Shown: positions 7,652-14,011 of the stretch, one piece after another | How positions within the stretch are numbered: position 1 is the stretch's first letter | Layout of the letters: each line of letters starts with the position of its first letter | From: Roseimarinus sp035271585 | GTDB taxonomy: Bacteria > Bacteroidota > Bacteroidia > Bacteroidales > Prolixibacteraceae | NCBI GenBank assembly: GCA_035271585.1 | Contig: DATERL010000135.1 | Span: forward strand, 1-14,011 | Direction of reading: 5' to 3' | Length of the DNA stretch: 14,011 bases | Program-made: the position numbers and the translations under genes | The notes under the pieces: model-generated | The model's input: only the letters and a program-made list of their open reading frames with translations | The model's database searches: none | What the model was told of the DNA's origin: nothing

Positions 7652-9661
7652 ATGCCGATGAAAATGAGAAAATATATTGGTTTGACCCTTATGGTTTTAC
7701 TACTCACAGCAGGGTTTGGGTATGGTCAAAGACTTACCATAAAATTGGCGGATCAAGCGTATCGTGATTTTTCGTGGCGCGAAGCCATTGATCTCTATTT
7801 ATACGCACATGAACGCGATCGCGAAAATATTTATGTTATTCGACGATTAGCCGAATCGAATAAAAATATTGGTAAAACCGAAGAAGTCGAAAAATGGCTG
7901 GCTTTAATTATTGATATGGGGCAAGAACACCCCGAAGATATCTTTAACTATTCAATGTCGTTAAAAAGTAACGGAAAATACGACATGGCCGAAGAATACC
8001 TTAAAGAATATGCCTTGCTCAGGCCCGAAGACGGCCGGGTAAACCTTGAACAATCCCTGCTGGATTATGTGAATTTCTTATTGCAAGACTCGTCTCGCTA
8101 TGTGGTACAACCAGTTTCTTTTAATACCAAAGGAGCCGATTGGGGACCAACATTCTATAAAAACCAAATTGTGTATGTTTCGACCGGCGACCCAGAAGAA
8201 AGCCGCGATTTAAAATATAATTGGGACAATCTCCCCTTTCTTAATCTGTATGCGGTAGATGTTGATGAATATAAAAATTACTCCAAACCCTATATTTTTT
8301 CCAACGATCTTAAAACTTCGTTTCACGACGGCCCCGCTACTTTTGATCTCATAAATAACCGCGTGTACTTTAACAGTAACCGTTCAACTAAAGGGAATGC
8401 TGGTAATGCCGAAGAAAATAACTTGCAAATTTATTATTCCGATTTAGAAAATGATAAGTGGGTTTATAAAGGTGGATTCAAGTTTAATAACGAACGCGAA
8501 AACTATCGCCACCCTTCGATAAATAATACAGGCGATGTATTGTATTTTTCATCCGACCGGCCAGGGGGCAGGGGAGGAAATGATATATGGTGGAGCCGAA
8601 AAGTGAATGGCGATTGGAGTGAACCTGTAAACCTTGAAGAAATTAATACCGAAGGCGACGAGTTATTTCCCTACATAGCCGAAGATGGCGTGCTTTATTT
8701 CTCGTCGAACGGTCACGGTGGAATGGGTAGCCTCGACATTTACATGGCTTTACCCGATAGGGGGGTTTTTACCACTATCGAAAATATGGGATTCCCAGTT
8801 AACAGTTCCAGCGACGATTTTGGTCTGGTTCTCGATAAAGTGGGTATGAGTGGTTACTTCTCGTCCGACCGCCCCGGTGGCTTGGGTTACGACGATATCT
8901 ATAAAGTGGATATCCTTTACATACCGGTACAAATCAATGGCTTGGTTCGCGACCGTATCAATACTTTCGAAATAGAGGGTGCACATATTGCCCTGCTCGA
9001 CGAAAACCTCGATACTGTTGATGTGGCCATTTCGAAAGAAGATGGAGAGTTTGTTTTTAAAGCCTATAAACAACGAAACTATAAACTGATTGTTAATAAG
9101 GACGAATATGTTTCAGCAGTGAAAGATGTATCGACCTATAATAAATTACCCAACGAAAAGATATATGTCGAAATCTTTATCGAAATGGACTTTAACTTGA
9201 TGGATACACCTGATCGTTTGGAACCGCTTAGTCTCGAAAGAATTAATGGACAGGACTTACAGATTATTCAAATTGAACACATTAACTATGGTTTCGATAG
9301 CGATCAAATTTTACGTGATGCCGAAAATATTCTTAATAAAATTGTCGACATGATTAGGGAATATCCCGACCTAGAGGTGATCATAGAATCGCACACCGAC
9401 TCAAAAGGTAGCGATGAATACAACCTGAAACTATCGAAACGCAGGGCGGCATCTGCTTATAATTTTTTGTTGAAGAGTGGTGTCTCTACCGAAAAAGTTG
9501 AATATTCGGGCTATGGCGAAACTAAATTATTGAACCATTGCGACGATGGTATAGAGTGTAGCGAAGAAGAACATGCCTTAAACCGTCGTTCGATAATAAA
9601 AGTTGTTCGTAGGGGCAAGTTTGAAAAAACCCGAAGCTCACGTAGCTTGTTTTATTTTTAA
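7652..9661 (+). CDS. PorE-like TPR / beta-propeller / CRD / OmpA envelope protein
   Basis: From the ATG at 7652 this is a 669-residue protein. Residues 1-25 are a signal peptide ending GFGYGQ with no Cys, so it is not an obvious lipoprotein. About 27-125 are TPR-like helices. About 150-420 form a PD40/WD40-like propeller with repeated YFSSDRPGGxGxxDI blades near 298, 349 and 402. About 425-495 are a carboxypeptidase-regulatory-like fold (VRDRINTFEIEGAHIALLD, GEFVFKA). About 540-655 are an OmpA C-terminal peptidoglycan-binding domain, with D583 and R598 spaced as the diaminopimelate-binding Asp/Arg of OmpA, and Cys 630/636. This order matches PorE (PG1058) of the Porphyromonas gingivalis T9SS, but paralogues beside adhesin genes are common, so core PorE versus a dedicated partner is open. 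Likely role: anchoring the PorP-adhesin assembly to peptidoglycan. A TTG three codons upstream (7643) was not preferred because the ATG fits the signal peptide. Last gene of the operon. Confidence 0.92.
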   Translation: MPMKMRKYIGLTLMVLLLTAGFGYGQRLTIKLADQAYRDFSWREAIDLYLYAHERDRENIYVIRRLAESNKNIGKTEEVEKWLALIIDMGQEHPEDIFNYSMSLKSNGKYDMAEEYLKEYALLRPEDGRVNLEQSLLDYVNFLLQDSSRYVVQPVSFNTKGADWGPTFYKNQIVYVSTGDPEESRDLKYNWDNLPFLNLYAVDVDEYKNYSKPYIFSNDLKTSFHDGPATFDLINNRVYFNSNRSTKGNAGNAEENNLQIYYSDLENDKWVYKGGFKFNNERENYRHPSINNTGDVLYFSSDRPGGRGGNDIWWSRKVNGDWSEPVNLEEINTEGDELFPYIAEDGVLYFSSNGHGGMGSLDIYMALPDRGVFTTIENMGFPVNSSSDDFGLVLDKVGMSGYFSSDRPGGLGYDDIYKVDILYIPVQINGLVRDRINTFEIEGAHIALLDENLDTVDVAISKEDGEFVFKAYKQRNYKLIVNKDEYVSAVKDVSTYNKLPNEKIYVEIFIEMDFNLMDTPDRLEPLSLERINGQDLQIIQIEHINYGFDSDQILRDAENILNKIVDMIREYPDLEVIIESHTDSKGSDEYNLKLSKRRAASAYNFLLKSGVSTEKVEYSGYGETKLLNHCDDGIECSEEEHALNRRSIIKVVRRGKFEKTRSSRSLFYF

Positions 9662-9683
9662 AATATTCACCCGAAATATTTTA

Positions 9684-9730
9684 ATCCGGTTTTTAACTGT
9701 GTCTATACACGTTGGAAGCCGGATGTTTTA
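9684..9730 (+). terminator. Possible terminator or 3' UTR structure after the operon
   Basis: An outer stem ATCCGG (9684-9689) / CCGGAT (9719-9724) encloses an inner hairpin GTGT (9699-9702) / ACAC (9707-9710). The inner stem lengthens to AAC-GTGT with ACAC-GTT if one base bulges. A weak T-rich tail (GTTTTATT) follows. It lies 23 nt after the stop of the PorE-like gene. The T-run is poor for a classic intrinsic terminator, so this is a structural guess. Confidence 0.35.
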
Positions 9731-9990
9731 TTGAAAATATTTGTTGTTTGGTGATCACGTTTTTTGTTAAAGCTTTCGTTATCTTCGGTTTTAGATATTG
9801 CGAAGCTTAAGCTTGGGATAAGTAATTTGCAGCTGTGAATTGGGGTTTAGCCCAATTTGAGAATTATGGGTTTAGTCATAAAACACGAATGTATTTTATC
9901 CTTTTGGGAGTAATGGATATTTGTAATGGTTTATTGCTCTGTTTTATACCCGTTATTTTTCAAAATACCGCCTAGCAAATTTCAAAAATG
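9731..9990. other. Non-coding convergent spacer with two dyads
   Basis: No gene is supported in this stretch between the operon end and the convergent zinc-ribbon gene. It contains a perfect 12-bp palindrome (AAGCTTAAGCTT, 9803-9814). It also contains a perfect 7-bp hairpin, AATTGGG (9838-9844) / CCCAATT (9851-9857), with the 6-nt loop GTTTAG. Neither is followed by a run of T on either strand. The hairpin could protect a 3' end or be a dispersed element. Confidence 0.4.
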
Positions 9991-10164
9991 CTACAATAAT
10001 ATCTGTTGATTAGGTAATTCAACTGTGTGCCAAACATTCATGCTTCCACATTTGGGACAAACTTCAATCAGGTCGTTACCCATGCACGATTCAACTTTTT
10101 CGTACTCCAGTTGCTCGGCAATACCTTGCCAACCACATTCTTTGCATTGATAATTTTCGTTCAT
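9991..10164 (-). CDS. Small zinc-ribbon protein, 57 residues
   Basis: Reading the minus strand from the ATG at 10164 to the TAG at 9991-9993 gives a 57-residue protein beginning MNENYQCKECGWQG. It has two CxxC knuckles, C7/C10 (CKEC) and C36/C39 (CPKC), which would hold one zinc ion as in a zinc ribbon. A fifth Cys lies at 27. The segment between the knuckles is acidic (EQLEYEKVES). No signal peptide or membrane segment is seen, so it is probably cytoplasmic. Small ribbons of this type bind nucleic acid or partner proteins, but I do not recognise this family and assign no function. An ATG at 10175 is out of frame and quickly stopped, which supports 10164. It runs in the same direction as the helicase-nuclease gene, 241 nt downstream of it, so co-transcription is possible but not shown. 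Confidence 0.8.
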   Translation of the reverse strand: MNENYQCKECGWQGIAEQLEYEKVESCMGNDLIEVCPKCGSMNVWHTVELPNQQILL

Positions 10165-10405
10165 TTCGTTTTCATTTTAAGTGCCATGTATAATTTAATG
10201 ATATATTTTAAGCAAGTTGTTATTTACGACTATTGCGCTATCCTTTTTTTTTGTCCCAATTTTCGGGACAGGCTGTTTTTTGATCAAGAAAAAAATGAAG
10301 ATCCTCGCTGGCTTGAGGCGAATCGAAGATCAGCGGAGCTAAAAGCTCGAAAAAACTAAGCCTTATATAAACAAGGGAAATACGACATTATTTAATGATA
10401 ATAAC
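10165..10405. other. Spacer with small dyads between helicase and zinc-ribbon genes
   Basis: No gene is supported. A nine-T run precedes a 6-bp stem TGTCCC (10252-10257) / GGGACA (10265-10270). Further right are a direct repeat GAAGATC (10297-10303 and 10325-10331), a CCTC/GAGG dyad (10303-10306 / 10315-10318) and a 5-bp hairpin GAGCT (10336-10340) / AGCTC (10344-10348). The GC content around 10297-10340 differs from the AT-rich flanks, which suggests a dispersed intergenic element. On the minus strand the TGTCCC stem is followed by A rather than T, so it does not terminate the helicase transcript in the classic way. Confidence 0.35.
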
Positions 10406-13400
10406 TTAAAATGAATTTGCATCCTCTTTTATATTGAAAATTTGGTTGGTCTTAAGGTACCAAATATAGCCTTCAACCTGTTCAAAACCCATTTGTTCTA
10501 ACTGGCTGGCGTAGGCTTTTACTTGTTGGCGGTGATAGGGGCTGGTTTGGTCTGTTAACTTGTAATCGACCACAATGGCCCTGTTCTGATGTATCATTAC
10601 CCGGTCGGGACGGGTTAATGTGAAAGTTGGCGATAGTATTGTTTTTTCGTTCAGTACTTTAAGCGATGCGTTGAACCATGGTAGTGACAGCGGGTTGGTA
10701 AGCAACCGTTTGATGTCGCTTTTCAAGGTTTCAAATTGCTTTGCTTCAATACTGCCCTTGTCAATAAGCATTCGAATGGCTTTTTCAATATCTTCGTGCG
10801 TAACAATGTTCGAAAGTATCTCGTGCATCAGCTTTCCTTGGTTTATTTTTAGCATTTTGGCTTCGGCTCCCTCCTCCAGAAAATCTTCGTAATTCCGTCG
10901 TAGCTTTAAGGCTTCAACCATTTTTGCATGTCGACTGTAGCGTCCCGATAAATTGACTTCGTTCGAAGCTTCATGCTTCTTTTCAGTGCTCAGCAAAGCT
11001 CCGTGTTCGAAAACTTTATCGTTGATTTTTCCTAATAAATTATTGTCGTTTTCATTCTTAGCAATCAAGCGTTTTAATACTCCGCTAACCGAAATCGAGG
11101 TTTCTATGTTCTCAAGTTGCTTTGTAAACACAAACAGTCCTTGTTCGGCACGGGTTAAAGCCACATACAAAACATTTAAGTTGTCGATAAGCGAAAGTAA
11201 TAACTCAGTAAAATAGATACCCGAAAAAAGCGATGCTTGCAGATTTTTTGAAAATTGAACTGGCAAAACCGGAAACTGTTGATAAGGTGTATTTTGAGTT
11301 GAACACCACAAAATGTTATTCTTATTATCGGGATAAAACGACCAATCGCAAAATGGCATCATTACGATGGGAAATTCAAGCCCTTTCGATTTATGAATGG
11401 TCATAATACGAATGGCATTACGTTGCCCTGCGGTTTGCAATTTCACTTTGTTCCCGAATTGTTCCCACCACTCGATAAATTTGTGCAGACTACCACTTTC
11501 ACGTTTTGAAAAGTCGATTACAACATCTTTAAATGCTTGGATTGTTGCTTGTTCGCCTTGTATTTGATCGATGTGGTAACGCCCTATCAGCTCTTCGGCC
11601 AAATCGGCTACCGAACGGTTTCCCCATTGTTGAACTACGTGTTTCATTTCTTCGTTGTCCATAAACGGGAAATAGCTGTTTTTAACCGCAGTCGAAATAA
11701 ATTGGTATTCCTGTTCACTTGTTTCATCAAAAAGAAGTTGTTGCTGACCTGCCGGCACAAATTGGGGTGGCACACATTGTTGTTGTTCCATTTGGGGGAG
11801 TAGTTCCGAAGAAAACACATGAACAACAGTGGCTTGTATTACTTTATCGAAAGGGGCGCTGATGTAGCGCATCATGCCCACGATAAATCTTACCGACGAT
11901 GACATTTCGATAAATAGGGTATCGTCCGAAATGACTTCGAAGTTGTATTTACTGCCATCTTTTTTGTGGTTCAACAAGGCTTCGGCAATCATTTTGCCTT
12001 TTTTGTTTTCTTTAACCAAAATGGCAATGTCAGCAGCTTCGAAGCCTTGATCTTGTAGCTCTTCAATGGTTGAAATGATTTGAGATAGGGTGTTTTGCTC
12101 GTAATCGTCTTTTTCTAAAAAGGAACAACGCACCAATCCCTTCGTTTTACCACTCGCCGATATTTGTTCCACATCGGAGTATGCGTTTGCAATGGTTTCG
12201 GAGTAAGGGTTTTCAGATGAGCCTGTTTTGCTGTTATAATCGCTTTGTAAAATGTCTCTTGTTTGTGTAAAAAAGTGGTTGTTAAATTCCACTATATTTT
12301 CGCAACTGCGCCAGTTGGAGGTGAGGGTGGTTTCTTCAATTTTGAAATGGCTCAATTCTTCTTTCAATGTTTTGTTGAGGAGTTGCCAGTCGCTGTTTCG
12401 CCAACGGTATATCGATTGCTTGATATCGCCAACCACCAAGTTGGGGTGGTTCTCGGCCAGGGCATTAACAACGAGTGGTTTGAAGTTTTCCCACTGGGTA
12501 ACCGAGGTGTCCTGAAATTCATCAATCATGAAAAAGTTATAGTAGTTGCCTACTTTCTCATAAATGAAGGGCGCGTCGTTAGTTCCTATTATGCCGTTAA
12601 GTAAAGTGTTGCCTTCACTTAACAACAGCGTGTTCCGCTCACGTCCTACTTCGCGTACTTTTTCAGCCAGAACGGTTAAAACCCCAAGTGCATAAATATT
12701 CTTGTTTATTTCGGTGGCCGTAACAAACGAAGGGTAATTTTTATCGACAAAGTCAAGTATTTGGTTCAGCATCTGGCTAAGACCGGCATGGAAACATGCG
12801 TTGATGCTGTCTTTTTTGGTACTGGTTTTGGTGCTCCATTCATCAACGTTATCGATAGATTTTAGTACTCTTGCCGAGGGAATGATTTTGTCGACCTTGA
12901 AATTGGCGCAATACCAAAAGTAATTGGCAAACGAAGTTGATCCGTATTTGAAATCGCTTGGTTGTAGCTGGTGTTCACCCATAATGCTTAGGGCTTTTTT
13001 GCCTAATTGGCGAATTTCGAGTTCGAACCATTTTTGGGTTTTCCCCAATTGACTTTTAAGCTCGTTGAGCTTTTCTCGTTCCGCTTTGGGCGACGATTGG
13101 TGAACCATGTATTTTTGAAAAGCTTCTTTAAATAACTCGCCGCCAAGGCTCAAAATATTATCCCTGAACTGCCAGTTTTTACCATCACCCAGTTGGCTTT
13201 CCGACATGTCGATGAGCCAGTTACGAAGCGATAAATCGTTTTCGACCGATAGCAATACCCGGTCGCAGGCTTCTTCGAGTATTACGTTTTGATCGAGTTC
13301 AATCTCGTAGGTGCCATGTAAGCCGCTTTCGCGTGCAAACGAACGCAGTATCCGTTGAAAAAAACTATCGATGGTGTTCACTGCGAACCGGTCGTAATCG

Positions 13401-13690
13401 TGCAAAATGCCCGAAAGTGCAATTTTCGCATGTTCAACAATTTTGAGACGTCCAACGCCTGTCTCGGACGATAGCAGTTGCAAAATACTTTCGTCGCTTT
13501 GTTGAACAACCTTAAATAAATCACGCAAAATGCGCTCTTTCATTTCGGCTGTTGCCTTGTTGGTAAATGTTACAGCTAATATATGGCGATAGTTGTAGGG
13601 GTTTTCGATTAGTAATTTTAGGTATTCCATTACTAAACGAAATGTTTTTCCCGAACCGGCCGATGCTTTATATATGGTGAGTTTCGACAT
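10406..13690 (-). CDS. AddA-type UvrD/RecB-like ATP-dependent helicase-nuclease
   Basis: This 1094-residue protein is a superfamily 1A helicase fused to a C-terminal nuclease, the arrangement of AddA/RecB enzymes that process double-strand breaks for recombination. Visible motifs are Walker A ASAGSGKT (9-16), Ia VTFTNKATAEM (40-50), II MIDEFQDT (388-395), III VVGDIKQSIYRWR (419-431), IV SNWRS (458-462), V IMTIHKSKGLEFP (762-774) and VI LYVALTRAEQ (841-850). The PD-(D/E)xK nuclease follows: H956 in GKLMHEIL, D1029 in RPDR, D1042 and K1044 in VDYK, and the QVKAYASQL helix (1056-1064). All key helicase and nuclease residues are present, so it should be active. No Cys cluster for an iron-sulfur site is seen, as expected for AddA rather than AddB. 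An AddB partner gene is not in the window. The ATG at 13690 is preferred over a TTG at 13699 because AddA-like proteins start a few residues before Walker A. It is a cytoplasmic repair protein with no evident link to the secretion operon. Confidence 0.93.
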   Translation of the reverse strand: MSKLTIYKASAGSGKTFRLVMEYLKLLIENPYNYRHILAVTFTNKATAEMKERILRDLFKVVQQSDESILQLLSSETGVGRLKIVEHAKIALSGILHDYDRFAVNTIDSFFQRILRSFARESGLHGTYEIELDQNVILEEACDRVLLSVENDLSLRNWLIDMSESQLGDGKNWQFRDNILSLGGELFKEAFQKYMVHQSSPKAEREKLNELKSQLGKTQKWFELEIRQLGKKALSIMGEHQLQPSDFKYGSTSFANYFWYCANFKVDKIIPSARVLKSIDNVDEWSTKTSTKKDSINACFHAGLSQMLNQILDFVDKNYPSFVTATEINKNIYALGVLTVLAEKVREVGRERNTLLLSEGNTLLNGIIGTNDAPFIYEKVGNYYNFFMIDEFQDTSVTQWENFKPLVVNALAENHPNLVVGDIKQSIYRWRNSDWQLLNKTLKEELSHFKIEETTLTSNWRSCENIVEFNNHFFTQTRDILQSDYNSKTGSSENPYSETIANAYSDVEQISASGKTKGLVRCSFLEKDDYEQNTLSQIISTIEELQDQGFEAADIAILVKENKKGKMIAEALLNHKKDGSKYNFEVISDDTLFIEMSSSVRFIVGMMRYISAPFDKVIQATVVHVFSSELLPQMEQQQCVPPQFVPAGQQQLLFDETSEQEYQFISTAVKNSYFPFMDNEEMKHVVQQWGNRSVADLAEELIGRYHIDQIQGEQATIQAFKDVVIDFSKRESGSLHKFIEWWEQFGNKVKLQTAGQRNAIRIMTIHKSKGLEFPIVMMPFCDWSFYPDNKNNILWCSTQNTPYQQFPVLPVQFSKNLQASLFSGIYFTELLLSLIDNLNVLYVALTRAEQGLFVFTKQLENIETSISVSGVLKRLIAKNENDNNLLGKINDKVFEHGALLSTEKKHEASNEVNLSGRYSRHAKMVEALKLRRNYEDFLEEGAEAKMLKINQGKLMHEILSNIVTHEDIEKAIRMLIDKGSIEAKQFETLKSDIKRLLTNPLSLPWFNASLKVLNEKTILSPTFTLTRPDRVMIHQNRAIVVDYKLTDQTSPYHRQQVKAYASQLEQMGFEQVEGYIWYLKTNQIFNIKEDANSF

Positions 13691-13705
13691 GGGACACAAG
13701 TAAAA

Positions 13706-13733
13706 AATTGACTATTTATAATTGACTATTTAT
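13706..13733. repeat. Perfect 14-bp tandem duplication upstream of the helicase gene
   Basis: AATTGACTATTTAT occurs twice in direct succession (13706-13719 and 13720-13733), starting 15 bp upstream of the helicase start codon. On the minus strand it lies where the 5' UTR or promoter would be. I see no convincing TTTG / TAnnTTTG promoter; the nearest candidate is TACTTGTG (13695-13702, minus), with one mismatch. The duplication could be simple slippage, or it could alter promoter spacing. Confidence 0.6.
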
Positions 13734-13927
13734 TATTTGGCTACGCGCTGATTAATTAGGACTTTCTCACAATCAACTTATTTAGTTTTGTTTCAATCCG
13801 TATATCTAATCCTGAATAATATCGGCACTAACGATCTATTGTTAGTATTTAATACAATAATAAAAAACTTCGTAACCATTCAGTCGGTTTGTTTTTCAAT
13901 ACGTATTTTGTTCAAAAGAATAGTTTT
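13734..13927. other. AT-rich non-coding spacer
   Basis: No gene is supported on either strand. The only structure I note is a 6-bp stem ACTAAC (13827-13832) / GTTAGT (13841-13846) with an 8-nt loop. Divergent promoters may lie here, but none can be placed with confidence. Confidence 0.35.
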
Positions 13928-14009
13928 ATACCGATTAGCCAACAAAATGTCGCGTATATTCGCTACGCTCTATAATCTCCTTTATTGGTCTATCGGTATT
14001 GGTTTTATA
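13923..14009. repeat. Imperfect inverted repeat flanked by direct repeats
   Basis: The 17 bases at 13928-13944 (starting ATACCGAT) match the reverse complement of 13983-13999 at 13 of 17 positions, with the outer 8 bp perfect. GTTTTATA occurs just outside or overlapping each arm (13923-13930 and 14002-14009). The interior holds a 5-bp stem GCGTA (13952-13956) / TACGC (13964-13968) and the word CGCTACGCTC (13961-13970), partly shared with the left-edge repeat (CTACGCTC, 63-70). It could be a short non-autonomous element, or chance within the start of a gene. Confidence 0.4.
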
Positions 14010-14011
14010 GT
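13948..14011 (+). CDS. Possible start of a divergent membrane-protein gene (partial)
   Basis: An open frame from the ATG at 13948 runs 21 codons to the window end without a stop and reads MSRIFATLYNLLYWSIGIGF, continuing. The short basic start followed by a hydrophobic segment would suit a signal anchor. It is divergent from the helicase gene with about 257 nt between starts. Against it, the frame is too short to judge, it lies inside an inverted repeat, and no promoter or ribosome site is visible. Treat it as a hint only. Confidence 0.2.

Noticed and set aside
9838..9857. Intrinsic terminator for the zinc-ribbon gene
   Set aside because: The 7-bp stem is perfect, but no T-run follows it on the minus strand and it lies over 130 nt past the stop codon.
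10027..10359. Open frame of 110 codons on the plus strand
   Set aside because: It is antisense to the zinc-ribbon gene and runs through the poly-T run and dyads of the spacer. Its translation has low-complexity Phe-rich stretches and no recognisable motif, whereas the opposite strand has paired CxxC motifs.
12252..12604. Two overlapping plus-strand open frames within the helicase gene
   Set aside because: They are antisense to conserved helicase motifs II to IV and have no recognisable motif of their own.
13691..13699. TTG start for the helicase-nuclease gene
   Set aside because: It would only add MCP; the ATG at 13690 gives the short N-terminus usual before Walker A.

Overview
The window looks like chromosome from a member of the Bacteroidota, probably an environmental Bacteroidales/Marinilabiliales-type lineage. 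Three things point there: a type IX secretion (T9SS) type-B C-terminal sorting domain, a PorP/SprF-family outer-membrane protein and a PorE-like OmpA protein in one operon; coding starts without a purine-rich Shine-Dalgarno sequence, typical of this phylum; and short palindromic intergenic elements of a kind I associate with the phylum. Placement below phylum is inference.

Layout. 1-337 is non-coding and holds nested inverted repeats, two CAGCTG-centred palindromes and a GC-rich hairpin just before the first gene. 338-9661 (+) is a tight three-gene unit with gaps of 9 and 15 nt: a 2115-residue secreted surface protein, a 313-residue PorP/SprF-like barrel protein, and a 669-residue TPR / beta-propeller / CRD / OmpA protein with the PorE domain order. 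9662-9990 is non-coding with hairpins, one of which may end the operon. 9991-10164 (-) is a 57-residue zinc-ribbon gene that a 60-codon cutoff would miss. 10165-10405 is non-coding with small dyads. 10406-13690 (-) is a 1094-residue AddA-type UvrD/RecB-like helicase-nuclease. 13691-14011 is AT-rich, with a 14-bp tandem duplication, a larger imperfect inverted repeat and a possible gene start running off the right edge.

How the genes work together. The large protein carries an N-terminal signal peptide for Sec export and a type-B CTD for passage through the T9SS. Type-B CTD proteins commonly depend on a PorP/SprF partner encoded next to them, as SprB depends on SprF in Flavobacterium johnsoniae, and the next gene fits that role. 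The third gene has the domain order of PorE of Porphyromonas gingivalis and could tether the assembly to peptidoglycan. The operon therefore reads as a self-contained surface-adhesin cassette served by a T9SS core encoded elsewhere. The helicase-nuclease is a separate DNA-repair function.

The most unusual feature is inside the giant protein. A four-domain block (tandem-95/cadherin-like, DUF11, PKD-like D, PKD-like E) recurs four times. In every block one Cys opens domain D and one closes domain E, 138-143 residues apart, so the Cys pair often found within one such domain appears split over two.
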